A stretch of 64,000 nucleotides of DNA, from assembly GCA_002709005.1 (NCBI GenBank), contig PAPH01000075.1, positions 1 to 64,000 on the forward strand. The letters run 5' to 3'. The notes beneath the pieces were generated by a model. It saw only the letters and a list, made by a program, of their open reading frames with translations, was not told the origin of the DNA and ran no database searches. Both the position numbers and the translations under genes were made by a program. The DNA comes from Hyphomicrobiales bacterium (GTDB lineage Bacteria; Pseudomonadota; Alphaproteobacteria; Rhizobiales; Rhizobiaceae). Numbering within the stretch: position 1 is the stretch's first letter; every line of letters starts with the position of its first letter. This document shows positions 1 through 9,593 of this stretch, piece by piece.

Positions 1-1607
1 CTTTCCTGGCGCGCAATGGAATAGGCCAGCGCAAGGCCGGCGCCGGAGGTGTCGGCATCGCGCGGCATGACGCCGAGCGGAAAGGCGAGGGCGCCGACTT
101 CGAGGCCGCGCCGCCAGCCGAGCTTGCCGATATAGAGCGCCAGCCTGTAGTCACCTCTGGCCCGCGCCTTGTTGGCGAGAAGCGTGAATTCCCCCGGGCT
201 TTCGATCGTTCGCGCCAGGTGAACATAAAACTGTCGCGCCCGCGCCTCGTTCCCTGTGGCCTGTAGCCGATCGAGTGCCTTGACGATCACCCGGTTGGCG
301 AAGCGCGCGCGGTCGGAAGGCGAGGGCTGCGGGTCGGCGAATGCCGCCGGTTGTTCTTTCAGCGCCGATGCGGCCAGCTGGCCATAGAAACTGGCCGGAT
401 GCTCGGCGGCCTTGGCATAGAGCGAGGCCGGTTCGAGGGCGCGGGACGACTTCTTCTCCTTTTCAGCCGTTCTCGCGAGCCAGTAATAGGCACGTGCCCG
501 CTCGGTCCGCGAACCGGCAAGCGTACGGAGACGTTGGAAATGCGCTTTCGCCTTCTCCGGATCATTCAGCCCGCGCAGCGCGTACCAGCCGGCGTGGAAT
601 TCGGCTTCCGCTGCGATTTTCGGATCCGTCGCGCGATGGGCGGAAGCCACCTTCCAGGCTTTTTCCGCTTCTCCCTTCTCCATAAGGCTGCGGCTGACGA
701 TGCGTTGTTCCACCCACCATTCCTCTGGATCGATCAGGTCGGAATCGCTGTCCGGCATCCTGTCGAACAAGGCGGCGGCCTCGTCGATCTTGTCGAGCTG
801 ACGCAGACGGCGGATTTCGAGATAGGTGAGGGCGGGATCGTCCCGGAAGGCTTCGTCTACCTTGTCCAAGGCGGTTTTGGCGCGTTGCGGGGCTTTGATC
901 GTCTGAACCCACGCCTGATAGAGCGATTCCGCGCCCGCCAATCTGGATGGCTCCAGGGCGGCGCTAGTGCGGTCGCGGTACAAAAGCCTCTTCATGCGCG
1001 AGAGATAATCGGCCTTGGTGAAATACGGCTCGAACTCCTTGGCGAGCGCCGAAGCGGCGCGCGCATCGAGATCGACGTCGTTCCAGACCGCAAGCACGAC
1101 CTTTTTGGCCTCGTCGTCGCGGCCGATCCGGCGAAACGCACGGGCAACCGCCGTCTTGCCGGCGATCGTCTCCGGAGACCGGTCCGCAAATGCCGCGAGC
1201 AGGCGCCTGGGCGAGGGGTTCTCGCGGTAGAACGCAACCTCGAAATTGGTGCGGATCGTCTCGGCACCCGGCCAGTCGGCGAAGCGCGTTTCGGCGGCTG
1301 CCAGATCATCGGAAGTGAGGCCTGCGCTGCGGCTCATCGCCATGCTCCAGCCCAGTATCCGCGCGTCGAGCCCTTCCGGATCGAGCCGCGAGAGAATATC
1401 GCGAACTTCCTCCAGATTCCCGCGGTCGAGTGCCACCAGACCGTTTTCCAGCGTTGCCTCGACGATGATGGCACCATTCTCATCGAGCCGGGGCTTTTCG
1501 AGCGGAACCGGCATGGGAACGTCGAGCGCATGGGCCGCACCGCCGCCGAAGGACAGCGGCAGCGCGAGTGCCAGAAGGGTCACAAGTCTATGGCGGCGCG
1601 GTTTCAT
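1..1607 (-). CDS. Soluble lytic murein transglycosylase, Slt70-like (3' end outside window)
   Basis: Periplasmic enzyme that cleaves peptidoglycan glycan strands to 1,6-anhydromuropeptides. The window holds about 535 N-terminal codons: an export signal (MKPRRHRLVTLLALALPL...) followed by a long helical, TPR-like region typical of the Slt superhelical ring. The last complete codon in the window (positions 5-3) is the Glu of an IARQE motif, which matches the catalytic Glu of the Slt family, so the window is cut at the active site and the catalytic domain lies to the left. The start is the ATG at 1607; no upstream in-frame ATG was found. It diverges from dapA. The family call is good; the exact subfamily is not settled because the catalytic domain is absent. 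Confidence 0.85.
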   Translation of the reverse strand, partial: MKPRRHRLVTLLALALPLSFGGGAAHALDVPMPVPLEKPRLDENGAIIVEATLENGLVALDRGNLEEVRDILSRLDPEGLDARILGWSMAMSRSAGLTSDDLAAAETRFADWPGAETIRTNFEVAFYRENPSPRRLLAAFADRSPETIAGKTAVARAFRRIGRDDEAKKVVLAVWNDVDLDARAASALAKEFEPYFTKADYLSRMKRLLYRDRTSAALEPSRLAGAESLYQAWVQTIKAPQRAKTALDKVDEAFRDDPALTYLEIRRLRQLDKIDEAAALFDRMPDSDSDLIDPEEWWVEQRIVSRSLMEKGEAEKAWKVASAHRATDPKIAAEAEFHAGWYALRGLNDPEKAKAHFQRLRTLAGSRTERARAYYWLARTAEKEKKSSRALEPASLYAKAAEHPASFYGQLAASALKEQPAAFADPQPSPSDRARFANRVIVKALDRLQATGNEARARQFYVHLARTIESPGEFTLLANKARARGDYRLALYIGKLGWRRGLEVGALAFPLGVMPRDADTSGAGLALAYSIARQE

Positions 1608-1871
1608 CGCGATTGCGGTCGTTCCATTTTTTGAGGCCTGAACCCTCGTCGCTCGGGCGGGGATGAGATTGCAAAGTTTATCGTTGATCAATCCGGCGGA
1701 AATTTGGTTCTGATGTCGAACCCTGCTCCATCAATGGCCACAATTGCTGATTTTGGCCGCAAAATTTGGAATGCGTCCGGGGGCAAACCTTTCCCATTGT
1801 TCGAAATTCCTGTAACGGCAAGGCTTGACGGCGGACCGGTAGGAAACCGCGAGACAATTCGGGAGACGAGA

Positions 1872-2753
1872 ATGTTCAAGGGTTCGATTCCGGCGCTGGT
1901 TACGCCCTTCACCGCAGAAGGTGCGCTGGACGAGGCTGCCTTCGCAGCCCATGTCGACCGCGTGGTCAAGGCGGGCAGCCACGGCGTGGTGCCGGTCGGT
2001 ACCACAGGTGAATCGCCGACCTTGAGCCATTCCGAACACAAGCGCATCGTCGACCTGTGTGTCGAGACCGTCGCCGGTCGCGTGCCGGTGATCGCAGGCG
2101 CGGGGTCGAACAACACCGTCGAGGCGATCGATTTCGCCCAGCACGCCGAAAAGGCCGGTGCCAACGCGATCCTCGTGGTCACGCCCTATTACAACAAGCC
2201 GACGCAGCGCGGGCTTTATGCGCATTTCTCGGCGATTGCAGATTCCACCTCGCTGCCTATCATCATCTACAATATCCCCGGGCGTTCGGCGGTCGACATG
2301 TCGGTCGAAACGATGGCGGCGCTCGCACGCGACTACGAGACGATCGTCGGCGTGAAGGACGCGACGGGCAATCTGGCGCGGGTCGCCGACCAGCGTATGG
2401 CCTCAGGCCCCGATTTCGTGCAGATCTCGGGCGAGGACGCGACCGCCGTCGGCTTCAATGCCATGGGCGGCGTCGGCTGCATCTCGGTGACGGCGAACGT
2501 CGCGCCGGCGCTTTGTTCCGAGTTGCAGGAGGCCACGCTTTCGGGGGACTATGCCAAGGCGCTCGAACTGCAGGACAAGCTGATGCCGCTTCACAAGGCG
2601 ATCTTCACGGAGCCGGGCGTTTGCGGAACCAAATACTGCCTGGAACGTCTTGGCCATATGGGCGGCACGGTCCGCTCTCCGCTGACCGAGGTCGGCCCCC
2701 AGACGGCTGCGCTTCTCGACGCGGCAGTGACACATGCGGGACTGAACATCTGA
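1872..2753 (+). CDS. dapA: 4-hydroxy-tetrahydrodipicolinate synthase
   Basis: Condenses pyruvate with aspartate-4-semialdehyde, the first committed step to diaminopimelate and lysine. 293 aa, normal for the family. Visible motifs are [14 protein letters not shown] (residues 38-51), TPYYNKP (104-110), YNIPGR (133-138) and the Schiff-base lysine K162 in GVKDATG. The frame is open upstream to 1704, but the ATG at 1872 begins the conserved [13 protein letters not shown] and is preceded by GGGAGACGAGA, so it is the start. smpB follows after one base, so the two are co-transcribed. The divergent lytic transglycosylase upstream uses the cross-linked product of the same peptidoglycan precursor pathway. 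Confidence 0.97.
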   Translation: MFKGSIPALVTPFTAEGALDEAAFAAHVDRVVKAGSHGVVPVGTTGESPTLSHSEHKRIVDLCVETVAGRVPVIAGAGSNNTVEAIDFAQHAEKAGANAILVVTPYYNKPTQRGLYAHFSAIADSTSLPIIIYNIPGRSAVDMSVETMAALARDYETIVGVKDATGNLARVADQRMASGPDFVQISGEDATAVGFNAMGGVGCISVTANVAPALCSELQEATLSGDYAKALELQDKLMPLHKAIFTEPGVCGTKYCLERLGHMGGTVRSPLTEVGPQTAALLDAAVTHAGLNI

Positions 2754-2754
2754 T

Positions 2755-3237
2755 ATGGCTTCACCGAGGAAGGACACGGACCAGAACGGAAAGGTTGTCG
2801 CCGAAAACCGCAAGGCCCGGTTCAACTACGAGATCCAGGAAACATTCGAAGCGGGGCTGGAACTGACCGGCACCGAAGTCAAGTCGTTGCGCGAAGGTGC
2901 GGCGAACATCGCAGAGTCCTACGCCTCGTACGAAGATGGCGAGATGTGGCTCATCAATTCCTATCTGCCGGAATATCTGCAGGGGAACCGCTTCAATCAC
3001 GATCCCCGCAGGCGCCGCAAACTGCTTCTGAAAGCGCGGGAGATCGCCCGGCTGTCAGACGCGGTTGCGCGCGACGGAATGACGCTCATTCCGCTCAAGA
3101 TCTATTTCAACAGTCGCGGGATGGCGAAGTTGCTGCTGGCGCTCGGCAAGGGCAAGAAACTCCATGACAAGCGCGAGACAGAGAAGAAGCGCGACTGGAA
3201 TCGCCAGAAGGCCCGGCTCATCCGCGAGCACGGATAG
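2755..3237 (+). CDS. smpB: SsrA (tmRNA)-binding protein SmpB
   Basis: Binds tmRNA and delivers it to stalled ribosomes for trans-translation. 160 aa, normal length. The OB-fold core shows [22 protein letters not shown] and EVKSLREG near the N-terminus and [11 protein letters not shown] in the middle. The basic C-terminal tail ([19 protein letters not shown]) is the part that enters the decoding centre. The start codon lies one base after the dapA stop. The 3' end overlaps the 3' end of the convergent uracil-DNA glycosylase gene by 20 bp. No tmRNA gene was seen in the window. Confidence 0.97.
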   Translation: MASPRKDTDQNGKVVAENRKARFNYEIQETFEAGLELTGTEVKSLREGAANIAESYASYEDGEMWLINSYLPEYLQGNRFNHDPRRRRKLLLKAREIARLSDAVARDGMTLIPLKIYFNSRGMAKLLLALGKGKKLHDKRETEKKRDWNRQKARLIREHG

Positions 3238-3925
3238 GACGGTCCGCTGCGGCCAGAAAGCCTGAAACCTCCGAGAAGACTGCCTCGAACATCTCCGGTG
3301 TCAGCCGTCCGGTATTCACGTTGTAGCGTGAGCAGTGATAGCTCGAAAAAATCCGTATGCCGTCAATCTGCGATGTCGCCCCGTGGCCGAAGGGATGGCG
3401 GGACAGACGCGCTCCCATTGTCCGCACGAGGCTGTCATGGGCGATCTTGCCGAGCGTGACGGCGGCTTCGAGGTTCGGCAGGCTTTTCAGCGTGGATTCG
3501 AGGAATTTCCGGCAGGTGGCAATTTCGGCTCCCGTCGGATGGTTGGCGGGCGGAACGCAACGCACAGCATTCGAGATTGCGGTGTCGACAAGGTCCAGCC
3601 CGTCATCGGCGCGGTTTTCAAACCTGCCGCGGGCAAATCCTGTCCTGATCAGCGTTGGATAGAGAAGATCGCCTGATGCATCGCCTGTAAAGGCGCGCCC
3701 GGTGCGGTTGGCGCCCTTGAGCCCGGGCGCCAGCCCGAGGATGAGCAGCCGAACGCTATCGGGACCTTCCGGCGGAAACCAGGTCGGCACCGGGGCATTG
3801 AACCAGTCCGGATTGTCCTTGCGCGACCGCCGAATGGTAGCGCGCAGGCGCGGGCAAAGCGTGCAATCGCGGGGAGGATCGGTTCTCAAGGCTGACCGGT
3901 TCCGTTTGGGTCGAGACGACCTCAA
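3218..3925 (-). CDS. Uracil-DNA glycosylase, family 5 (UDGb-like)
   Basis: Removes uracil and related deaminated bases from DNA. 235 aa. The N-terminal CTLCPRL plus later cysteines (CVPPANHPT and CRKF) fit the Fe-S cluster of family 4/5 enzymes. Motif 1 is [19 protein letters not shown] followed by TGD, the family-5 form, which lacks the polar catalytic residue found in other families. Motif 2 reads [14 protein letters not shown]: the usual His-Pro-Ser is His-Cys-Ser here, a notable substitution. The start overlaps the stop of the upstream NYN gene by 4 bp (ATGA), so they form one operon. The family assignment is from motifs I recognise and was not searched. Confidence 0.88.
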   Translation of the reverse strand: MRSSRPKRNRSALRTDPPRDCTLCPRLRATIRRSRKDNPDWFNAPVPTWFPPEGPDSVRLLILGLAPGLKGANRTGRAFTGDASGDLLYPTLIRTGFARGRFENRADDGLDLVDTAISNAVRCVPPANHPTGAEIATCRKFLESTLKSLPNLEAAVTLGKIAHDSLVRTMGARLSRHPFGHGATSQIDGIRIFSSYHCSRYNVNTGRLTPEMFEAVFSEVSGFLAAADRPIRARG

Positions 3926-4509
3926 TCGTCGTAGAATTCGTCCTCGTCCTGCCGGACAGGGGCGGGACGCGGGGGACGCTCCGAGGGGTCGCGACCGATT
4001 TCCTTTTTCAGCGACACGAGATCGATGAAGTGGTCGGCCTGACGGCGCAGATCGTCGGCGATCATTGGCGGCTGGGTTGACAGCGAAGAGACCACGGACA
4101 CCTTGCGTCCCTTGCGCTGGAGCGCTTCGACGAGGGTGGTGAAATCGCCGTCGCCAGAGAAGATGACGAGATGGTCGACGACCTCGGCCTGCTCCATGGC
4201 GTCGATGGCGAGTTCGATGTCCATGTTGCCCTTGATCTTCCGCCGGCCGGAAGAATCGGTGAACTCCTTGGCGGCCTTGGTCACCCCCTTGTACCCGTTG
4301 TAATCAAGCCAGTCGATCAGCGGACGAATGGACGAGTATTCCTGATCCTCGATCAGCGCCGTGTAATAATAGGCTCTGAGCAGGTATCCCTTGCCTTGGA
4401 ACGAGGAGAGAAGGCGGCGGTAGTCGATGTCGAAACCCAGGCTCTTCGAAGCTGCGTAAAGGTTGGCGCCATCGATGAAAAGGGCGATCTTCTCGCGTGA
4501 ATCGAACAT
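3922..4509 (-). CDS. NYN-domain (LabA/DUF88) putative ribonuclease
   Basis: 195 aa. NYN domains are PIN-like metal-dependent nuclease folds. Acidic residues in the expected places are visible: IALFIDGANLY (D13), KGNMDIELAIDAM, and SGDGDFTTLVEALQRKG (the LabA/DUF88 signature). A short acidic C-terminal tail (EDEFYDD) follows a proline-rich linker. It is first in a two-gene operon with a family-5 uracil-DNA glycosylase, overlapping by 4 bp. The substrate is unknown; an RNase role is inferred from the fold. The gene diverges from rpoZ across a 285-bp intergenic region. Confidence 0.85.
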   Translation of the reverse strand: MFDSREKIALFIDGANLYAASKSLGFDIDYRRLLSSFQGKGYLLRAYYYTALIEDQEYSSIRPLIDWLDYNGYKGVTKAAKEFTDSSGRRKIKGNMDIELAIDAMEQAEVVDHLVIFSGDGDFTTLVEALQRKGRKVSVVSSLSTQPPMIADDLRRQADHFIDLVSLKKEIGRDPSERPPRPAPVRQDEDEFYDD

Positions 4510-4727
4510 AATAAGCTCCTGAAAATGGTCTTCAAAATAAGGCGGTTGGTTGCCGTATGGTCAGTAACGCGCAAGCCGGTTCTCGGTTGCGCTGCCGGTA
4601 GTAGGAATTTCAGTATGCTCGCACTCGTTTCCACCATGCCTTATGCGCAGCCAAGTGGAAAGCCGGGTGGGCGTTGCAGGGAGGGGCGCCAGACTTCGAT
4701 TCAATGGAAGAAATCGGCGATGGTGAC

Positions 4728-4756
4728 TTGAATTTGCCGCATATGCGGTTTATCGA
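4728..4756 (+). promoter_or_regulatory. Candidate rpoZ promoter with a 12-bp palindrome in the spacer
   Basis: TTGAAT at 4728-4733 and TATCGA at 4751-4756 are separated by 17 bp and precede rpoZ by about 40 bp. The spacer contains the perfect palindrome CCGCATATGCGG (4737-4748). The -10 match is partial, so this is a prediction by eye. Confidence 0.4.
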
Positions 4757-4794
4757 GCACGTTCATCCTGAAAAACCATTCAGAAGGACAGGCC

Positions 4795-5196
4795 ATGGCC
4801 CGCGTCACAGTCGAGGATTGCATCGACAAGGTTGAGAACCGTTTCGAACTGGTGCTGCTTGCCAGCCACCGCGCCCGCCAGGTTTCCCAGGGCAGCCAGA
4901 TCACGGTCGACCGCGACAACGACAAGAATCCGGTCGTCGCCCTGCGCGAGATTGCCGACGAAACGCTTTCGCCGGGCGATCTCAAGGAAGACCTGATCCA
5001 TTCGCTGCAGAAGCACGTCGAAGTGGACGAGCCGGAACCCGATCACAGCAGTCTCATCGCCGCCGATCAGACGGCCGACGAGCCCGCCGCCGAGGAAGCC
5101 GCGGACGAGGGCGTTTCGTTTGCCTCGATGTCCGAGGAAGAGCTGCTCGCCGGCATCGAGGGACTTGTTCCGCCGGAAAAGAGCGACGACTTCTGA
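4795..5196 (+). CDS. rpoZ: DNA-directed RNA polymerase omega subunit
   Basis: Small subunit that helps assemble and stabilise the beta-prime subunit. 133 aa. The N-terminus [20 protein letters not shown] is the omega signature, and RALREIADE-like residues ([16 protein letters not shown]) follow. The C-terminal half is an acidic extension, as in other rhizobial omegas. The start ATG at 4795 is preceded by AGAAGGACA. A hairpin plus T run lies downstream at 5233-5265. The next gene is the (p)ppGpp synthetase; in other Proteobacteria omega with beta-prime forms one ppGpp site on the polymerase, so the adjacency is functionally coherent (family knowledge, not shown here). Confidence 0.97.
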   Translation: MARVTVEDCIDKVENRFELVLLASHRARQVSQGSQITVDRDNDKNPVVALREIADETLSPGDLKEDLIHSLQKHVEVDEPEPDHSSLIAADQTADEPAAEEAADEGVSFASMSEEELLAGIEGLVPPEKSDDF

Positions 5197-5232
5197 TCGG
5201 ATCCGGTTTCCGATTGAGACGAGAGAGTTTCG

Positions 5233-5265
5233 AATGCGCCGGCGGTCTGTCCTCGGCGCATTTTT
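5233..5265 (+). terminator. Rho-independent terminator after rpoZ
   Basis: A 9-bp stem AATGCGCCG / CGGCGCATT (5233-5241 with 5254-5262) is followed directly by a T run. It lies 37 bp beyond the rpoZ stop and upstream of the rel gene, so it may separate or attenuate the two. Confidence 0.75.
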
Positions 5266-5308
5266 CATTGGGTGATCTTTGAGTGTGTGATCGCGGGGTG
5301 CGCCGGAC

Positions 5309-7546
5309 ATGATGCGTCAGTACGAGCTCGTTGAGCGCGTGCACAAATACAAGCCTGACGTCAACGAGGCCTTGCTCAACAAGGCCTATGTCTATGCCAT
5401 GCAAAAGCACGGCAAGCAGATGCGCGCGAGCGGCGACCCCTACATCTCCCACCCCCTCGAGGTGGCGGCGATCCTCACCGACATGAAGATGGACGAGTCC
5501 ACGATCGCGGTGGCGCTTCTCCACGACACGATCGAGGATACCTCGGCGACCCGCGCCGAGATCGACGATCTCTTCGGCGAGGATATCGGCCGGCTGGTCG
5601 AGGGGCTGACAAAGATCAAGAAACTCGATCTCGTCACCAAACGCGCCAAGCAGGCCGAGAACCTGCGCAAGCTGCTGCTCGCCATCTCCGACGATGTCCG
5701 CGTGCTTCTCGTCAAGCTGGCCGACCGGCTCCACAACATGCGCACGCTCGAACACGTGCCGGAGCACAAGCGCGCCCGCATCGCCGAGGAGACGATGGAC
5801 ATCTATGCGCCGCTCGCCGGGCGCATGGGCATGCACGACATGCGCGAGGAACTCGAGGAGCTTTCCTTCAAGACCCTCAACCCGGAAGCCTACGAAACGG
5901 TCGTCAAGAAGCTCGATCACGTCTCGGGCGCCAAACAGGGGCTGATCCGGACCATCGAGGAGGATCTCGCGGCGTTGTTCGCCGCCGAGGGCGTGAAGGC
6001 CGAAGTGCGCGGACGGCGCAAGAAGCCCTATTCGGTCTTCCGCAAGATGCAGTCGAAATCGCTCTCCTTCGAGCAGCTTTCCGATATTTTCGGCTTCCGG
6101 ATCATCACGGAGACGACGGCGGATTGCTATCGCGCGCTCGGTATCGTGCACACGCGCTGGCCAGTGGTGCCGGGTCGCTTCAAGGACTACATCTCGACGC
6201 CGAAGCAGAACGACTACCGCTCCATCCACACCACGATCGTGGGCCCGTCGCGCCAGCGCGTCGAACTGCAGATCCGCACCCGCGAGATGCACCAGATCGC
6301 CGAGATGGGCGTGGCCGCCCACACGCTCTACAAGGATGGCGAGGACGGTGAGGAAGCGGCGATCCGCACGAAGGATTCGCGCGCTTATGCCTGGCTGCGG
6401 CAGACGATCGATTCGCTCTCGGAAGGCTACAATGCCGAGGAATTTCTCGAGCACACCAAGCTCGAACTGTTCCACGACCAGGTGTTCTGCTTCACGCCGA
6501 AGGGCCAGCTTATCGCATTGCCGCGCGGCGCCACCTCGATCGATTTCGCCTATGCGGTTCATACCGATGTCGGCGACACCTGCGTGGGCTGCAAGATCAA
6601 CGGCCGGATCATGCCGGTGGTGACCCGTCTCAACAATGGCGACGAAGTCGAGATTCTGCGCTCCGACAAGCAGGTGCCGCCGCCGGCCTGGGAAGAAGTG
6701 GTGGTCACCGGCAAGGCGCGTGCCGCGATCCGACGCGCAACCCGTATGGCCGTGCGCAAGCAGTATTCCGGCCTCGGGATGCGGATTCTCGAGCGCAGTT
6801 TCGACCGGGCCGGAAAGAAACTGTCGAAAGACGAACTGACACCCGTTCTGCACCGGTTGGGGCAGCGGGAGGTGGAGGACGTGCTGGCCGCGGTCGGGCG
6901 GGGCGAGCTTTCCTCCGAGGATGTTTTGAAGGCGGTCTATCCGAACTACCAGGAGGATCGGGTTGCCATCAAGCAGGGGACCAACGACGAAGGCTGGTTC
7001 AACCTGCGCAACACGGCCGGCCTCCTGTTCCGTCTTCCCGGCCTGTCGCGGTCGTCGAAAAGCGGATCCAGCCGGCGCAAGGGAAAGAAGAACGGGGCGT
7101 CGGTGCCGATCCGCGGCGTGGACGACAATTCGATCGTGCAGTTCGGAGCGGGCGGCGCGGTGCCGGGCGAGCGTATCGTCGGCATTCTCGAACCGGGGCA
7201 GGGGATCACGGTCTATCCGATTCAGTCACCGCAACTGACCAAGTTCGACGACGAGCCGCATCGCTGGATCGATATCCGCTGGGATATCGACGAAAACGAC
7301 CGCACCCGTTTTCCGGCCCGCATCCAGTTGACGGCGATCAATGCGCCGGGAACGCTCGCGGAGATCACGGCGGTGGTCGCCGACAACGATACGAACATCC
7401 AGTCGATGGCGACGAGCCGGGTGGCGAGCGATTTCACCGATATGAGCTTCGAGCTTCAGGTCTGGGACATCAAGCATCTCAACCAGTTGCTCAGCCGTCT
7501 GAAGGCGCTGGACAGCGTGTCGTCGATCGAGCGGGTCTACGATTGA
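5309..7546 (+). CDS. rel: Bifunctional (p)ppGpp synthetase/hydrolase, RelA/SpoT homologue
   Basis: Makes and degrades the stringent-response alarmone. 745 aa, full length. Order of domains: HD hydrolase (about 25-170, with LLHDTIEDT near 70), synthetase (about 230-345), TGS (about 385-450, LPRGATSIDFAYAVHT), and a C-terminal ACT domain (about 670-742, LTAINAPGTLAEIT). The synthetase carries RFKD (VPGRFKDYISTPKQNDYRS), the charge pattern of bifunctional Rel/SpoT enzymes rather than the EFDD-type RelA pattern, and the HD residues are intact, so both activities are expected. The start may be either of the tandem ATGs at 5309 and 5312. It is the only such gene seen here, as expected for alphaproteobacteria. 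Confidence 0.96.
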   Translation: MMRQYELVERVHKYKPDVNEALLNKAYVYAMQKHGKQMRASGDPYISHPLEVAAILTDMKMDESTIAVALLHDTIEDTSATRAEIDDLFGEDIGRLVEGLTKIKKLDLVTKRAKQAENLRKLLLAISDDVRVLLVKLADRLHNMRTLEHVPEHKRARIAEETMDIYAPLAGRMGMHDMREELEELSFKTLNPEAYETVVKKLDHVSGAKQGLIRTIEEDLAALFAAEGVKAEVRGRRKKPYSVFRKMQSKSLSFEQLSDIFGFRIITETTADCYRALGIVHTRWPVVPGRFKDYISTPKQNDYRSIHTTIVGPSRQRVELQIRTREMHQIAEMGVAAHTLYKDGEDGEEAAIRTKDSRAYAWLRQTIDSLSEGYNAEEFLEHTKLELFHDQVFCFTPKGQLIALPRGATSIDFAYAVHTDVGDTCVGCKINGRIMPVVTRLNNGDEVEILRSDKQVPPPAWEEVVVTGKARAAIRRATRMAVRKQYSGLGMRILERSFDRAGKKLSKDELTPVLHRLGQREVEDVLAAVGRGELSSEDVLKAVYPNYQEDRVAIKQGTNDEGWFNLRNTAGLLFRLPGLSRSSKSGSSRRKGKKNGASVPIRGVDDNSIVQFGAGGAVPGERIVGILEPGQGITVYPIQSPQLTKFDDEPHRWIDIRWDIDENDRTRFPARIQLTAINAPGTLAEITAVVADNDTNIQSMATSRVASDFTDMSFELQVWDIKHLNQLLSRLKALDSVSSIERVYD

Positions 7547-7685
7547 TCCGCCGGAACTCCCTTGAACGGGGAGGGCCGCATTTACCAACTGTTGTCATGC
7601 TCGCGCGATAGTATTTTCGAGCGGGGCTGTCTGTGCGGGGCGGACTGTCTTAAGCTTGACACAAAGGGGCATCTATACCGGTCAC

Positions 7686-8270
7686 ATGCTTTTCCGTCGG
7701 CGTAAACCACTTGGATTTTGGGGGAGAACCCGCATTGCGCTCTGGCCGTCGCGCTCGTTTTCGCGCTCGTTCCAGTACTTCATCAAGCGCGTTCTCCGGC
7801 TGACGGCAACGCCGCATGCCATCGCGGCCGGCGTGGCTGCGGGTGTCTTCACCTCCTGCACGCCGCTTCTGGGCTTTCACTTCGTCATTTCCTTCGCGCT
7901 CGCCTATGTCATTGGCGGCAATCTTGTCGCCGCCGCCCTGGGCACGGCCTACGGAAATCCGATCTTCTTCCCCTTCATCTGGGCGATCACCTACAAGACC
8001 GGCAATTTCATTCTCGGCGAGGAAGGCGTTCGCGAGGGGCACCAGATCAATCTGCACGCCCTGCTCCGGCACCTCGACATGAGCCAGATCTGGGATCCGG
8101 TGCTCAAGCCGATGCTGATCGGCTCGATACCGCTCGGTCTGGTCTCCGGTTTGGCGTTTTACGTTCTCACCTACTGGTCCGTCAGCACATTTCAGGCGCG
8201 CCGGCGGCAGAGGCTTGCCAACAGGGCGAAAACGCGGCTAACCAACCTCTCTGGCAAATCCCCCGCCTGA
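7686..8270 (+). CDS. DUF2062 membrane protein
   Basis: 194 aa if started at the ATG at 7686; a TTG at 7656 is an alternative but adds no conserved sequence. Two or three hydrophobic segments are visible ([40 protein letters not shown], and [20 protein letters not shown]). The sequence [13 protein letters not shown] is the DUF2062 signature. The basic C-terminus is probably cytoplasmic. The molecular role of the family is unknown. It lies just upstream of acpS-lepB-rnc-era-recO in the same orientation, as in other rhizobia. Confidence 0.85.
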   Translation: MLFRRRKPLGFWGRTRIALWPSRSFSRSFQYFIKRVLRLTATPHAIAAGVAAGVFTSCTPLLGFHFVISFALAYVIGGNLVAAALGTAYGNPIFFPFIWAITYKTGNFILGEEGVREGHQINLHALLRHLDMSQIWDPVLKPMLIGSIPLGLVSGLAFYVLTYWSVSTFQARRRQRLANRAKTRLTNLSGKSPA

Positions 8271-8304
8271 GACGAATTGTCCCGGCGGGCTGCGGGAGAC
8301 GGAC

Positions 8305-8706
8305 TTGATCATCGGCATCGGCAGCGACCTCATCGACATCCGGCGCGTGGAAAAAACTCTGGAGCGTTTCGGCTCCCGTTTCACCGAACGGTGTTTTACC
8401 GAGATCGAGCGCAGGAAGTCGGACCGGCGCAGGGAGCGTGCCGCATCCTACGCCAAGCGCTTCGCGGCGAAGGAAGCCTGCTCGAAGGCTCTGGGAACCG
8501 GGCTTTCGCAAGGGGTCTTCTGGCGCGACATGGGCGTCGTCAATCTGCCCGGCGGCAAACCCACCATGGCGCTTACCGGCGGAGCGGCGGAGCGGCTCGA
8601 AAAGATGCTGCCGGCGGGCATGAAAGCGAACGTCCATCTGACGATCACCGACGATTTTCCGCTCGCCCAGGCTTTCGTCATCATCGAAGCCCTGCCGGAG
8701 AGGTGA
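8305..8706 (+). CDS. acpS: Holo-[acyl-carrier-protein] synthase
   Basis: Transfers 4'-phosphopantetheine from CoA to apo-ACP for fatty-acid synthesis. 133 aa. The two metal/CoA motifs are intact: [16 protein letters not shown] (D8) and [16 protein letters not shown] (E57). The start is a TTG at 8305 with GGGAGACGGAC upstream; no ATG fits the conserved N-terminus. It lies 34 bp after the DUF2062 gene, in the order acpS-lepB-rnc-era-recO. Confidence 0.95.
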   Translation: MIIGIGSDLIDIRRVEKTLERFGSRFTERCFTEIERRKSDRRRERAASYAKRFAAKEACSKALGTGLSQGVFWRDMGVVNLPGGKPTMALTGGAAERLEKMLPAGMKANVHLTITDDFPLAQAFVIIEALPER

Positions 8707-8846
8707 GCCGCCTTTCGCTTCTGTGGTTGCCGTGACGCGTCCATAGGGATAGAGAATGCCCGCCCGCGCTTGCATTTGCGGGTTTTGAGCATCCCGGAAG
8801 GGTGCAACGGAATTCGGTCCAGATCAGATATAGAAAGAGAAACCGC

Positions 8847-9593
8847 GTGTCGGAAAACAACAAGTCCAGTTCGGGCGGATTGTGGGAAAACATCAAGGTC
8901 CTGATTCAGGCGCTGCTTCTGGCGCTGGTGATCCGGACGTTTCTCTTTCAGCCATTCTCGATTCCCTCGGGATCGATGATGTCGACGCTTCTGGTCGGCG
9001 ATTATCTGTTCGTCTCGAAATTCTCCTACGGCTACTCGAAATATTCGTTCCCGTTCTCGCCCAACCTGTTTTCCGGCCGCATCTGGTCGGCGGACCCCGA
9101 ACGCGGCGATGTCGCGGTCTTCCGGCTTCCGAGCGATCCGTCGGTCGACTATATCAAGCGCGTCATCGGCCTGCCGGGCGACCGTATCCAGGTGCGCGAT
9201 GGCGTTCTCTACATCAACGGCGAGGAAGTTCCGCGCGAGCAGGTCGGAACCTACGAGCCCGAGGGCCGCTACAATCGTGGCGAACCCGTTCCCGTCTTCA
9301 GGGAAACGCTGCCGAACGGCGTGACCTACGACACCCTCGATCTCAGCCCCAATTCGCCCGGCGACAACACGCGTGAATTCGTCGTGCCGGAAGGCCAATA
9401 TTTCATGATGGGCGACAACCGCGACAATTCGAGCGACAGCCGGTTTACCGTCGGCTACGTGCCGCTCGAGAATTTCGTCGGTCGCGCGACCTATATCTTC
9501 TTCTCGATCGCCGATGAAGCTTCGCCGCTCGAGATCTGGAAATGGCCCACTGACCTCCGGTTCGACCGGTTCTTCAAGTCGGCGCAGAGATGA
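8847..9593 (+). CDS. lepB: Signal peptidase I
   Basis: Membrane serine protease that removes signal peptides from exported proteins. 248 aa. One N-terminal transmembrane segment (VLIQALLLALVIRTFLF) is followed by PSGSMM with the nucleophile S43, and YIKRVIGLPGD with the general-base lysine K104. GDNRDNSSDSR near the C-terminus is the conserved box E. I prefer the GTG at 8847 (AGAAAGAGAAACC upstream, MSENNKSS start) over the GTG at 8802. The last bases overlap the rnc start by 4 bp (ATGA). Confidence 0.95.
   Translation: MSENNKSSSGGLWENIKVLIQALLLALVIRTFLFQPFSIPSGSMMSTLLVGDYLFVSKFSYGYSKYSFPFSPNLFSGRIWSADPERGDVAVFRLPSDPSVDYIKRVIGLPGDRIQVRDGVLYINGEEVPREQVGTYEPEGRYNRGEPVPVFRETLPNGVTYDTLDLSPNSPGDNTREFVVPEGQYFMMGDNRDNSSDSRFTVGYVPLENFVGRATYIFFSIADEASPLEIWKWPTDLRFDRFFKSAQR

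Noticed and set aside
351-1634. 427-codon open frame on the plus strand at the left edge
   Set aside because: Antisense to the truncated lytic transglycosylase gene, which has a signal peptide and ends at the IARQE motif.
1881-1891. GGTTCGATTCC, like the T-loop of a tRNA
   Set aside because: It codes for residues near the start of DapA, and no cloverleaf or CCA end surrounds it.
5054-6853. 599-codon open frame on the minus strand opposite rpoZ and the (p)ppGpp synthetase gene
   Set aside because: Antisense shadow of real genes in GC-rich DNA. It has no recognisable domain, and its composition is that of a reverse-frame translation.
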